A DNA stretch of 64,000 nucleotides, from assembly GCF_016741935.1 (NCBI RefSeq), contig NZ_JAERRG010000028.1:1-64000 (forward strand), in the 5' to 3' direction. A program made the position numbers and the translations under genes. Positions 34,715-43,884 of this stretch are shown piece by piece. This DNA is from Streptomyces endocoffeicus (GTDB taxonomy: Bacteria > Actinomycetota > Actinomycetes > Streptomycetales > Streptomycetaceae). The number at the start of each line of letters is the position of its first letter. The first letter of the stretch is position 1. The notes beneath the pieces were generated by a model. The model was not told the origin of the DNA and did no database searches. It worked only from the letters and a program-made list of their open reading frames with translations.

Positions 34715-34721
34715 GTCTTAG

Positions 34722-34727
34722 ATCGTA
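34722..34727 (-). promoter_or_regulatory. -10 box for leaderless metallopeptidase gene
   Basis: TACGAT lies 7 nt before the GTG at 34714. Confidence 0.45.
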
Positions 34728-34745
34728 CGAGCCCGCGCGCCGGCT

Positions 34746-35891
34746 TCAGACGCGAGTGATGGAAGAGATCGGCAACATGCCCACGGGGTCGTAGCGGACC
34801 CGCGCCCCGGGGTAAGGGGCGTGGATCACCTGTCCGTTGCCCGCGTACATGGCCACATGGCTGGCGTCGGAGCGGTAGACCACCAGATCGCCGGGGCGGG
34901 CCTGGGACAGCGGCACCGACTGCCCGGTGTGCGCCTGGGCCTGGGAGGTGCGCGGAATGGCCACCCCGGCGTGGGCGTAGGCCCATTGCATCAGCCCGGA
35001 GCAGTCGAAGGCGGTGGGACCGGCCTGGCCCCATGCGTACGGCAGCCCCAGGGCCGCCCGTACCGCGCCGAACGCCGTGGCGGCCCGCCCCGAGGACGGC
35101 ACGGGGTGCGGCCCGCCCGGCAGGCCTCCAGGGAGCTCCTCGGGGCCGTAACCGGAATCGGAACCGGAAGGGGAGCGGCCGCCGGGAAGGGCGCCCGGCG
35201 CCAGCCCGGCGAGGGCGCCGTGCTCCCGTCCGCCCGCCCGCGAGGCACGGCGTGCGTAGCTCTCCCACTCCCCCGGCGGCAGCGCGTTCACCAGCCGCCG
35301 CGCCGTGGCCAGCCGCCGCTGGACCGCCCGCTTGTGCCGGGCCACCTCCTTACGGCTGTGCTCCAGCTTCACCAGCTTGGCCGCGGCCTCCGCGCGCTCC
35401 TGCCGCAGCGTCCGCTGGGCGCTCTGGAGCACCCGCAGCTGCGCGGCCTGACGGCTGGTGATCCGATCCAGGGTGGCGGCCCGGTCGAGGTACTGGGCCG
35501 GGTCCCCGGACAGCAGCAGGGCGAGGCCCGGGTCGACCCCGCCGGTGCGGTACTGCCCGCCCGCGAGGGCACCGAGCGCCGTCCGCATCCGGTTGACCCG
35601 CCCCTGGCCGCGGGCGACCCGGTCCTGGATCCTGCCGACCTGGCGGCGCAGGGCCTGGGCGCGCGTCTCCGCCGCGTTGTAGCGCTCGGTGGCCCGCTCG
35701 GCCTGGGCGTAGAGCGTGGCGATCCGATCGCCGGCGGACCGGGCGGACGGGCGGCCCGCCGGGTCGTGCGGCTCGGCACCGGCCGGCACGGCGGACAGCA
35801 CGGCGGCGGAGGCCACCGCGGCCGCCGAGGCGGCGGCCTTGACGATGGCCCGGCCGGACCGGGGTTTCGCGACGCGGCGACAGGACGCCAT
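34746..35891 (-). CDS. Secreted NlpC/P60 peptidoglycan hydrolase
   Basis: 381 residues. A signal peptide (VASAAVLSAVPAGAEP cleavage region) is followed by a long coiled coil (about 35-200, rich in RQVGRIQDR and AEAAAKLVKLEHSRKEV), a Gly/Pro/Ser linker, and a C-terminal NlpC/P60 domain with the catalytic Cys in TAFDCSGLMQWAY and His in SHVAMYAG and VIHAPYPG. It cleaves peptide stems of peptidoglycan, as mycobacterial RipC (Rv2190c) does; the coiled coil resembles its FtsEX-regulated one. The ATG at 35891 is used. It is a diverged tandem paralogue of the next gene. Confidence 0.92.
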   Translation of the reverse strand: MASCRRVAKPRSGRAIVKAAASAAAVASAAVLSAVPAGAEPHDPAGRPSARSAGDRIATLYAQAERATERYNAAETRAQALRRQVGRIQDRVARGQGRVNRMRTALGALAGGQYRTGGVDPGLALLLSGDPAQYLDRAATLDRITSRQAAQLRVLQSAQRTLRQERAEAAAKLVKLEHSRKEVARHKRAVQRRLATARRLVNALPPGEWESYARRASRAGGREHGALAGLAPGALPGGRSPSGSDSGYGPEELPGGLPGGPHPVPSSGRAATAFGAVRAALGLPYAWGQAGPTAFDCSGLMQWAYAHAGVAIPRTSQAQAHTGQSVPLSQARPGDLVVYRSDASHVAMYAGNGQVIHAPYPGARVRYDPVGMLPISSITRV

Positions 35892-36128
35892 GGGAAGCCG
35901 CACTCCCTTCCGCAGTGTCGGGCTGAGAACTGCGGGCAGACAGTAGCCGTGGCGCTACCCACGGTCCAACGGCCGTGAGGTGCGGGCACACTGACGCCCC
36001 GCCGACTGACGCAGGTCACCGGCGGGGCGGGGGATCAGCGAGGGCGCTGGAGATTCGCCCGAAAGGATTGCGGTTGAGGCGGTTTGAGCCCTGGTTCGCG
36101 GGACTTCCGGATCAGACCCGGACCCGGA

Positions 36129-37154
36129 TCAGACCCGGACGCCGAACTGGAACGGCATGTTGTCCATCGACTCGTAGCGCACACCGGCACCGGGCTTGGG
36201 CGCGTGCAGCACCTGGCCGCCGCCCGCGTAGAGACCTATGTGGTGCAGGTCGCCGTAGAAGAGCACCAGGTCGCCCGGCTTGAGCTCACCGCGGCTGATG
36301 CGGCTGCCGGCGTTCGCCTGGTCCTGCGAGATCCGCGGCAGCTGCACCCCGGCCTGCTGGTAGGCCCAGCCGGTGAGTCCGGAGCAGTCGAAGGAGGACG
36401 GACCGGTCGCGCCCCAGACGTACGGGAGGCCGATCTTCGTCTTGGCGGCGGCCAGCGCGGCGGCGGCACGCCCCGACTCCGGCACCTCGTTGCCCAGGTC
36501 GACGCGCTCGCTGGAGCGGTTGGCGCGCTCGGCGTCCTGGGCGGCCAGCTTGGCGCGCTCCTTGGCCGTGAGGGTGTTGAGGAGGTTCCGGGCCTTGGAC
36601 AGCTTGCCCTGGATCTCGTCCTTCTTCTTGCCGAGCGCCTTACGGGTGTCGGCAAGGTCCTTGAGCTTGGTGGACGCCTCCTCGCGCTGCTGCTTGAGGG
36701 TGCGCTGCTTGTCCGCGATCTTCCGCAGGGACTCGGCCTGCTTGCCGCTCAGCTGGCTGAGGGTGGACGCCTTCTCGAGGTAGGTGTCCGGGTCGGAGGA
36801 GAGGAGCAGCTGCACCGAGGGGTCGATCCCACCGGAGCGGTACTGGGCGGTGGCCATCGAACCCAGGCCGTTGCGCAGCTTGTTCAGGTCCTCCTGACCG
36901 CGCGCCACCTTGTCCTGGAGGTCGCCGACCTGCTTCTCCAGCTTCTGCTGCTTCTCCTTGGCGCCGTTGTACTTCTCGGTCGCCTGCTCCGCCTCTTCGT
37001 AGAGCTTGTCGACCTGCTCCTTGACGTCCTTCTTGTCCTGCTTCGGAGCGGCCTGGGCGGCCTGGGAAGTGAGCGCGACGGCGGCGGCCGCGGTCGCGGT
37101 GAGGACGGTTACCCGAGTGCGGCTCGGCTGCTTGGGTCGACGGTGGGACGCCAC
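36129..37154 (-). CDS. Secreted NlpC/P60 peptidoglycan hydrolase
   Basis: 341 residues with the same plan as its neighbour: signal peptide (AAAVALTSQAAQAAP), coiled coil (about 40-210), and NlpC/P60 domain with SFDCSGLTGWAYQQAG, HHIGLYAGGG and HAPKPGAG. The linker is much shorter than in the paralogue. It begins with GTG after AAGGAG. A structured leader with c-di-AMP riboswitch features lies directly upstream, so this copy, unlike the other, is probably tied to c-di-AMP and wall stress. Confidence 0.93.
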   Translation of the reverse strand: MASHRRPKQPSRTRVTVLTATAAAAVALTSQAAQAAPKQDKKDVKEQVDKLYEEAEQATEKYNGAKEKQQKLEKQVGDLQDKVARGQEDLNKLRNGLGSMATAQYRSGGIDPSVQLLLSSDPDTYLEKASTLSQLSGKQAESLRKIADKQRTLKQQREEASTKLKDLADTRKALGKKKDEIQGKLSKARNLLNTLTAKERAKLAAQDAERANRSSERVDLGNEVPESGRAAAALAAAKTKIGLPYVWGATGPSSFDCSGLTGWAYQQAGVQLPRISQDQANAGSRISRGELKPGDLVLFYGDLHHIGLYAGGGQVLHAPKPGAGVRYESMDNMPFQFGVRV

Positions 37155-37164
37155 GAAGGCGAGC

Positions 37165-37285
37165 TCCTTCTTCCTCCAGCCGCCTACCGGGAGTTGGGGG
37201 GTTGCGAAGCCCCGGCTCCGCGACAGGGCGCGGACTCGGCGGTACCTCCGCTGTCACCCCGGATGGGTGATCAACCGCGCGAAGG
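37165..37285 (-). promoter_or_regulatory. Probable c-di-AMP (ydaO-type) riboswitch
   Basis: The leader contains GGGGTGACAGCGGAGG, GCCGAGTCCGCGCCC, GCGGAGCCGGGG and CCCGGTAGGCGG in order, with complementary GC-rich arms. These blocks resemble the ydaO-yuaA class found before cell-wall hydrolase genes (rpfA and NlpC/P60) in Streptomyces. The ribosome binding site follows within about 15 nt. Class assignment is by eye. Confidence 0.65.
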
Positions 37286-37357
37286 TTCGAGCTGACCATA
37301 GTGACCCCGCCGTGATCCGTTCAAATCCCGACGGCAAAAAAGTTGATCCGCGAGGGC

Positions 37358-37372
37358 ATATTTTACAAATAT
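37358..37372 (-). promoter_or_regulatory. AT-rich promoter with 15-bp palindrome
   Basis: ATATTT-TAC-AAATAT is a perfect inverted repeat inside the only AT-rich patch of the window, and on the minus strand includes TAAAAT as a -10 box for the riboswitch transcript. Confidence 0.5.
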
Positions 37373-37409
37373 CGCACGGGCAGTGATGACTGATGACGCT
37401 CCGCTGACA

Positions 37410-37437
37410 TCACAAGTGCCCCGGGTCAGACTTGTGA
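37410..37437. terminator. TCACAAGT/ACTTGTGA dyad
   Basis: Eight-base arms with a 12-nt GC-rich loop, 91 bp after the NYN gene stop and upstream of the NlpC/P60 promoter. It may be the terminator of the former or an operator of the latter. The rest of this 373-bp spacer holds the riboswitch and promoter. Confidence 0.45.
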
Positions 37438-37527
37438 AGCCATTCGAAGTGATTCGGGCACCTCAGCCGTGGAGCGGAGAAACGGGGCAACCGGGGCACG
37501 GGGAGGGACGATTCGGGCCATGACGGC

Positions 37528-38889
37528 TCAGGAACGGGCAAGCCGCTTCAGCAGCAACGCCGATGCCACGGGGCGCGCTCCGGCGCGTGCCACCCCGTCG
37601 GCCACCTCGCGGTCGGTGGACACCACCACCACCGGACGGCCCGGCGGCTCGGCCCGCACCAGCTGCCGGATCAACTCGTCGGCCGTCACACCCGGCTTGC
37701 TGAACAGCACCCGCACCCCGCGCGGCGGCGCGAGCAGCACCGGAGCGGCCAGCTCCGCCCCGTCGAAGACACAGGTCATCTCCGCGCCCGTCTGGGCCGC
37801 GAGCACCGCCAGACCGCCCAGCAGCCGCAGCCGCTGCTTCTCCAACGGCATCGTGGGATAGCCGGTCTTGGTGACGTTGTAGCCGTCCACCACCAGATGC
37901 GCCTGGGGCAGCGCGAGCAGCTGGTCCAGCAGCGCCGGATCCATCTCCGACAGCGCCCTGGTCGCTATGTCCTTCGGCGTCATCTTCCCCGGCTCCACGG
38001 CGTCCACCGTGTCCGCCGGGCGCATCGACGCGGGCGGCAGGGCCAGTTCGCGCCGCAGCCCCTGCGCCGCGTCCAGCACCGTGTCCAGCAGCAGCCGCAG
38101 CCGCATGTCCTCCACGCTGCGGCCCTCGCGCACCGCCCGCCGGCTGGCCTCCAGCGCCGACTCCGCCTCCGCGAGCCGGGCCCGCAGCCGCCGTGCCTCG
38201 CTGTCCGCGGTGGCCTGACGGGCCGCCGCCTCCGACCGTACGGAGTCCAGCTCCGCCTCGATCTTGCGCAGCGCGGCCGCGCCCCGCTTCACATCGCTCT
38301 GCGCGCTGCGCAGCTTGCGCTGGAGCACGTCGTTCTCCTTGCGGGCCGACTCCAGCTCGGTGCGCGTCCGCTCCGTCTCGTGCCGGGTGGCCGTCTTGGC
38401 CTCGGCGAGCTCCTCACGCAGCCGCTGAAGTTCGCGCGCCGCCTCCTCACCGGCCCGCTCGGCGGAGGCCCGCTGGGCCTCCTCGCCCGCCGCCTCGACC
38501 AGCTTGACCCAGCCCACCGGGCGCAGCACATACGCCACCGCCGCGACATCCACCGGATCGGCCGCGGCGGGCGGCGAACCGCCCTCGATCGCCTCGGCCA
38601 GCTCCCGCTGGGTCTCCCGCAGGCGTCCCGCGATCCGCTGCCGGAAGACGGGGTCGCTCTCCACCGCGGCGGCCATCGCGTTGCCCGCGAACTTGGCGCG
38701 GCGGGTCGGGGTGAAACGGGCGTACTGCCGCAGCTGGGTGGGCAGCTCGGTGACCGTCAGACCACCGAAGGCATCCGCGACCAGCGCCACCACGCGCCGT
38801 CGCACCCCTTCCGGCAGGGGGCGGTCCAGCGCCTCGGGGACGCCCTCGGCGTCACCGGCCGCCCCGGGGTCACCGGTCCGCTCCACCAC
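37528..38889 (-). CDS. NYN-domain (YacP-like) putative RNA-processing protein
   Basis: 453 residues. The first ~150 residues are helical; a long coiled coil follows (about 145-260, EELAEAKTATRHETERTRTEL and similar). The C-terminal ~160 residues form a NYN/PIN-like nuclease domain with the acidic residues in HLVVDGYNVTK, MTCVFDGAE and VVVVSTDREVADG. Such domains cleave RNA, as in YacP/Rae1. The coiled coil suggests dimer formation or anchoring. The start is GTG at 38889, with another GTG three bases downstream. It follows the small zinc ribbon gene by 17 bp and is likely cotranscribed with it. Confidence 0.86.
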   Translation of the reverse strand: MVERTGDPGAAGDAEGVPEALDRPLPEGVRRRVVALVADAFGGLTVTELPTQLRQYARFTPTRRAKFAGNAMAAAVESDPVFRQRIAGRLRETQRELAEAIEGGSPPAAADPVDVAAVAYVLRPVGWVKLVEAAGEEAQRASAERAGEEAARELQRLREELAEAKTATRHETERTRTELESARKENDVLQRKLRSAQSDVKRGAAALRKIEAELDSVRSEAAARQATADSEARRLRARLAEAESALEASRRAVREGRSVEDMRLRLLLDTVLDAAQGLRRELALPPASMRPADTVDAVEPGKMTPKDIATRALSEMDPALLDQLLALPQAHLVVDGYNVTKTGYPTMPLEKQRLRLLGGLAVLAAQTGAEMTCVFDGAELAAPVLLAPPRGVRVLFSKPGVTADELIRQLVRAEPPGRPVVVVSTDREVADGVARAGARPVASALLLKRLARS

Positions 38890-38906
38890 CTGTCACCGCT
38901 CCGTTC

Positions 38907-39152
38907 TCAGGCGCTCTGGCCGGCGCTCGGACGATCCACGAGTTCGACCTGGTCGACCGCGTTGCACCAGCGACAACGCACTGACTCAATGGTCTCACCG
39001 AGCACCTCGCGTTCCTCGACTCTGGGTTCCCCCGCCAAGTCGAGATGCACATACTCCACGGCTCTGGTCGAGCGGGTCACATCGAACCGGGTGAGATTGC
39101 CGCACAGGGTGCAACGCCAGCGGGTCTGGGCGGTCGGCAGGGGCACGGCCAT
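38907..39152 (-). CDS. Small zinc ribbon protein
   Basis: 81 residues with two CxxC knuckles, C14/C17 (RCTLCGN) and C60/C63 (RCRWCNA), spaced as in zinc ribbons of RNA- or DNA-binding proteins. Between them is a short sheet region (RFDVTRSTRAVEYVHLD). Function unknown. The ATG at 39152 has GAGGA about 10 nt upstream. The close coupling with the NYN gene suggests a shared RNA-related role, which is inference. Confidence 0.85.
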   Translation of the reverse strand: MAVPLPTAQTRWRCTLCGNLTRFDVTRSTRAVEYVHLDLAGEPRVEEREVLGETIESVRCRWCNAVDQVELVDRPSAGQSA

Positions 39153-39306
39153 GGTTGCGGGTCCTCGCTTCTCGGCTCGTCGGCGGCGTCCTGTAACCCT
39201 ACGGCCTGAGCCCTGGCCCGCGCCGGGCCCGGTCCGCCCCCCACGACCCGGCGGAGCGCGGCGAGGCGCTCTGTGGAGGTTGTGCCCGGTACGGAATGAT
39301 CTGCCC

Positions 39307-40041
39307 ATGATCGAGACGTCGTCGGGGCGCCACCGCCCCTGGATGGCGGGGCCCGGCCGCCCCTGGATGACGTACGGCCTGATCGTCAGCTGCTGCCTGA
39401 TCTTCGTCCTCGGACCGGCCTCGGGGCTCAACCCCGGCTATGGCTCGGGCGGGCGGCTGGTGGAGGCCCAGTCCACGTACTTCGAGCGCTGGGGGGTGGT
39501 GCCCAGCGCCCTGTGGAGCGGCGACCCCGATCAGCCGCTCGCCCCGCTGACCGCGCTGTTCGTCCACGGCAACTGGCTGCATCTGCTCGGCAACATGCTG
39601 TTCCTCTATGTCTTCGGGGCGATGACCGAGGAGCGGATGGGCCGTTTCCAGTTCGCCGTCTTCTACCTCGCCACCGGCTATCTGGCGCTGCTCGGGTACG
39701 CCGCCGCGCACGCCGACTCGGCCCAGTCCCTGGTGGGCGCCTCCGGGGCCATCTCCGGGGTGCTCGGGGCCTTTCTGTGGCTGTTTCCCCGGGCCCGGGT
39801 GACCAGCCTCTTCCCGTTCCTGCTCTTCCTCCCGCTGCGCTTTCCGGCCTGGGCGGTGCTGATCTTCTGGGTGGCCCTCCAGTGGCTGGCCGCCCGGCAG
39901 GCCGACGACCGCCCCGGCGTCGCCTATCTCGCCCATCTCGTGGGCTTCACGCTCGGCTTTCTCTACGCGTGGGCCCGGTTCGGGCGGAGGGCTAGAGTGG
40001 GCGGCGCAGCCAGGCCCAGTGAGGGAGAAAGCCAGCCGTGA
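39307..40041 (+). CDS. Rhomboid-family intramembrane serine protease
   Basis: 244 residues with about six membrane helices. The catalytic Ser lies in VGASGAISGVLG and the His in YLAHLVGFTLG; the HGNWLHLLGNMLFLYVFG segment supplies the conserved His/Asn of helix 2, and ER in EERMGRFQF is the L1 loop. It cleaves membrane-anchored substrates within the bilayer. Substrates are unknown. The ATG has no ribosome binding site; AATGAT 6 nt before it approximates the leaderless pattern. Its stop overlaps the next gene (GTGA). Confidence 0.93.
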   Translation: MIETSSGRHRPWMAGPGRPWMTYGLIVSCCLIFVLGPASGLNPGYGSGGRLVEAQSTYFERWGVVPSALWSGDPDQPLAPLTALFVHGNWLHLLGNMLFLYVFGAMTEERMGRFQFAVFYLATGYLALLGYAAAHADSAQSLVGASGAISGVLGAFLWLFPRARVTSLFPFLLFLPLRFPAWAVLIFWVALQWLAARQADDRPGVAYLAHLVGFTLGFLYAWARFGRRARVGGAARPSEGESQP

Positions 40042-40319
40042 TCACTTCGATCGTGCTCATCAAGACCAGCGTGGACCAGATCCCGGAGACCGCCGAGAAG
40101 ATCGCCGCGCTGGAGGGTGTGAGCGAGGTCTACTCGGTCACCGGCGCGCACGATCTGATCGCGATGGTGCGGGTGGCCCGGCACGACGACCTCGCGGACA
40201 TCATCACGGGCCAGATCAGCAAGTTGCCCGGGGTGGCCTCGACCGAGACCCACATCGCCTTCCGGACGTACTCGCAGCACGATCTGGAGGCGGCGTTCGC
40301 GATCGGCCTGGACGGCTAA
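40038..40319 (+). CDS. Stand-alone RAM (Lrp/AsnC effector) domain protein
   Basis: 93 residues comprising only the ligand-binding and oligomerising half of Lrp/AsnC regulators (TSIVLIKTSVDQIPETAEKI to FRTYSQHDLEAAFAIG). It lacks a DNA-binding helix-turn-helix. Such proteins bind amino acids and may pair with full-length Lrp proteins. GTG overlaps the rhomboid stop, so the two are translationally coupled; whether the RAM protein controls the protease is not known. Confidence 0.92.
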   Translation: MITSIVLIKTSVDQIPETAEKIAALEGVSEVYSVTGAHDLIAMVRVARHDDLADIITGQISKLPGVASTETHIAFRTYSQHDLEAAFAIGLDG

Positions 40320-40356
40320 ATCGGCGTGGACGGCTGGAGGGTGTCGTCCGGCGGCT

Positions 40357-40426
40357 CTTGACGCCTGCGGCGGGCTGTTCCCCTCCCCGCCCCTTCCCGA
40401 AACCGGGGCTCCGCCCCAGCCCCCGG
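40357..40426 (+). repeat. Dispersed 70-bp repeat, copy 2
   Basis: Same element as at 7778: GACGCCTGCGGCGGGCTGTT, CTCCCCGCCCCTTCC, then GGGGCTCCGCCCC. It follows the RAM gene. Confidence 0.8.
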
Positions 40427-40650
40427 CCGGACAACCCGGATGCGCGCGGGCGCCCGCCCCGTCATTCGCCGCGCCGACGCGGCCGGCCCGCCGGTGCGGG
40501 CGTACACGCCCTCACCACCCGCCCCGCCTCGCGGGCACCCTGGCCCCCTGCTCACCGGCCGGCCACTCGACCGCGGCCTCGCGGGTGACGCGGTCGGTGC
40601 CCTGGTCGGTCGGCTGATCGCGGCGGCGGTCGGCTCATCGGCCCCCGGGT

Positions 40651-40720
40651 CCAGGGGCGGAGCCCATGGTTCGGGAAGGGGCGGGGTGGGGGAAGCGCCG
40701 ATATGCGGCTCCGCCGCGGG
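40651..40720 (-). repeat. Dispersed repeat, shortened reverse copy with ATATGCGGCTCCGCCGCG
   Basis: Reverse-strand relative of the 70-bp repeat joined to ATATGCGGCTCCGCCGCG (40701-40718). The spacer 40320-40783 therefore holds two opposing copies and no supported gene. Confidence 0.7.
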
Positions 40721-40783
40721 GTCCGCCGGACACCCCGGCGGGCCTGGCGCCCCCGAACCCTCTGGGCCAGGGGCCCGACGGCC

Positions 40784-42178
40784 TCAGCCGCGGTCCGGGA
40801 CGCAGCGGCCGTCCTCGGTGCGGTAGCTCCACCGGGCGCCGTCGCGCACCAGCTCCTTCACGGCGCCCACGAACCGCTCCACATGCTCGTCCGGGGTGCC
40901 CGCCCCGAAGCTGACCCGGATCGCGTTCAGCGACCGCTCCCCCGGCGCGGCCTCGGGCGCGCCGCACTCGCCCGGCTCGTCGGGCTCGCTGTCCAGCAGG
41001 GTGCGGACCAGCGGATGGGCGCAGAACAGCCCGTCGCGTACGCCGATGCCGTACTCCGCGGAGAGCGCCGCCGCGAAGTGGGAGCTGTTCCAGCCCTCCA
41101 CCACGAACGACAGCACGCCGACCCGGGGCGCGTCATCGCCGAACAGCGAGAGCACCCGCACCTCGGGCACCTCGGCCAGCCCCGCCCGTACCTTCTCGAT
41201 CAGCTGCCGCTCACGGGCGACCAGGCCCGTGAAACCGGCCTCGGTCAGCGCCTTGCACGCCGACGCGATCGCGTAGACGCCGATGACGTTCGGCGAGCCC
41301 GCCTCGTGCCGGGCGGCGGTGGTGTGCCACTCGACGTCGACGCCGCCGTCGTCCCTGCGCGTCACCTTACGGCTGGCGCCGCCGCCCGCCAGGTACGGCC
41401 GGGCCTCCCGCAGCCAGTCCGCCCGCCCGGCCAGCACCCCGGCCCCGAAGGGCGCGTACAGCTTGTGCCCGGAGAAGGCCACCCAGTCGACGTCCGCCTC
41501 CGCGATGTCCACGGGATGGTGCGGGGCCAGCTGCGCGGCGTCCAGGACGATACGGGCGCCGTGGGCGTGCGCGGCCTCGGCCAGCTCCCGCACCGGCCAC
41601 AGCTCACCGGTGACATTGGACGCGCCGGTCACGCACACCAGCGCCGGGCCCTCAGCGCGCCCCGCGAGCGCCTTCTCCAGCGTCTCCACCGCCTGCCGCG
41701 GGGAGCGCGGAGCGCTGAGGTAGCGGACGGTGACGTCCTCCCGCTGCTCCCACGGCAGCAGCGAGGCGTGGTGCTCGGTCTCGAAGACGAAGACCTCGGT
41801 GCCCCGGGGTGCCACGGCGGCCAGGAGGTTGAGCGAATCGGTGGTGGAGCGGGTGAAGACGACCTGGTCGTCCTCGCGGCAGCCCAGGAATGCGGCGACG
41901 TCCTTACGGCTGTTCTCGAAGAGGTCGGTGGACAGCTGCGAGAGGTAGCCCGCCCCGCGGTGCACGCTGCCGTAGTAGGGCGCGTACGCGGCGATGTCGT
42001 CCCAGACCCGCCGCAGCGCGGGGGCGCTGGCGGCGTAGTCGAGCGCCGCGTAGGTCACCTCGCCCCCGGTGACGAGGGGCACCAGAACATCGCCGCCCAG
42101 CACGGGCAGCGGTTCACAGGCGGCGACAGCGGTAGCAGAAGCGGTGGCGGTGGCGGTGGCAGCAGGGCGTGCGGACAT
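40784..42178 (-). CDS. Class V aminotransferase / cysteine desulfurase-like PLP enzyme
   Basis: 464 residues. The PLP Lys lies in DWVAFSGHKLYAPFGAG, cofactor contacts in TRSTTDSLN, ETEHHASLLPW and VLDAAQLAPHH. The C-terminal half resembles isopenicillin-N epimerase and SufS-like enzymes, but the catalytic Cys loop of desulfurases is replaced by RDGLFCAHPLVRTLL, where a Cys is present in a different context. Reaction not predictable. The N-terminus has a run of Ala-Thr (ATATATASATAVAA). The ATG at 42178 has GGGAGA 8 nt upstream. Two short ORFs that may be leader peptides precede it. Confidence 0.87.
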   Translation of the reverse strand: MSARPAATATATASATAVAACEPLPVLGGDVLVPLVTGGEVTYAALDYAASAPALRRVWDDIAAYAPYYGSVHRGAGYLSQLSTDLFENSRKDVAAFLGCREDDQVVFTRSTTDSLNLLAAVAPRGTEVFVFETEHHASLLPWEQREDVTVRYLSAPRSPRQAVETLEKALAGRAEGPALVCVTGASNVTGELWPVRELAEAAHAHGARIVLDAAQLAPHHPVDIAEADVDWVAFSGHKLYAPFGAGVLAGRADWLREARPYLAGGGASRKVTRRDDGGVDVEWHTTAARHEAGSPNVIGVYAIASACKALTEAGFTGLVARERQLIEKVRAGLAEVPEVRVLSLFGDDAPRVGVLSFVVEGWNSSHFAAALSAEYGIGVRDGLFCAHPLVRTLLDSEPDEPGECGAPEAAPGERSLNAIRVSFGAGTPDEHVERFVGAVKELVRDGARWSYRTEDGRCVPDRG

Positions 42179-42322
42179 GGCGAAGTCTCCCGAAGGGGGC
42201 GAAGGAATGCGTGACGCGCACCGAGACGGCGGCGGCGAGCCGGCCGTAAGGGCGCGGAAAATCGCTCGACGCACGGCTACACCGCGCGGAGCACATGAGG
42301 AGAGACGGGGCCGCTCGGCCCT

Positions 42323-42424
42323 AACGCATTCGCTGCATCACGGAAGAACTCCCTCGACCACCAGGACCCCTAGTGCGAGGGGTCCGCGCTTGCCGCCGGC
42401 CTCGCTGCCTGGCGGCCTGGTCAT
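42323..42424 (-). promoter_or_regulatory. Possible leader-peptide region before the aminotransferase gene
   Basis: A 28-codon ORF (42424-42338) ends in GPLALGVLVVEGVLP, rich in Leu and Val. Its stop overlaps a 5-codon ORF, MQRMR (42340-42323), with GAGGGAG upstream. A GGGCC/GGCCC hairpin follows. The layout recalls amino-acid leader regions, but no attenuator pair is clear. Confidence 0.3.
42364..42385. terminator. Small hairpin in the trpD-aminotransferase spacer
   Basis: GGACCCC / GGGGTCC, 7-bp stem with an 8-nt loop inside the Leu/Val-rich short ORF; role uncertain. Confidence 0.35.
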
Positions 42425-42527
42425 CACCCGGGGCACCCCGCCACGGACGGAGGGTTGCCGGACAGCGGGCCGGGGCCGTAGTCGCTGTCGCTCGTGACCT
42501 GGGCAGGAGTATGCCATGTCAGACGCC

Positions 42528-42570
42528 GGCGCCCATGCCCTGTCCGCATCCCGGACAGAACATGGGCGCC
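42528..42570. terminator. Strong terminator after trpD
   Basis: Arms GGCGCCCATG and CATGGGCGCC, an internal 2x2 loop, then CTGTCCG / CGGACAG, 64 bp beyond the trpD stop codon. Confidence 0.85.
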
Positions 42571-42633
42571 GTAAGGGGCCCGCGTAAGGGTGTCCGGCGG
42601 ACCACCCGGCGGGGCCAGGACCCGCCGGACCCC

Positions 42634-43707
<1,074 letters not shown>

Positions 43708-43793
43708 GGTCCGCTCCTGGATCCGTGGGGGTGGGCAGGGAAGGGGTCCGCGCACTTCAGCGGCCCGTCGCAAGCCTATCGGCCGCACGGCCG

Positions 43794-43830
43794 GGGCCCC
43801 GGCCGGACCGTGTGGTCCGGGCCGGGGCCC
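43794..43830. terminator. Terminator after qcrB
   Basis: Arms of about 16 bp (GGGCCCCGGCCGGACC and its near complement, one bulged G) around GTGT, 54 bp after the qcrB stop. Confidence 0.8.
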
Positions 43831-43884
43831 TGGTCTGTGGCGTCGCTGTATGAAGAAACCGGTCGCTGAAGGGGTGCCGGGAGA

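Noticed and set aside
37897..39306. Open frame extending the rhomboid gene upstream by 470 codons
   Set aside because: It is antisense to the NYN-domain and zinc ribbon genes and Arg/Gln/His-rich; the rhomboid starts at its own ATG at 39307.
42114..42296. 60-codon Cys/Arg-rich ORF (MCSARC start) before the class V aminotransferase
   Set aside because: It has no ribosome binding site and overlaps the true gene start in another frame; composition looks like a frame shadow.
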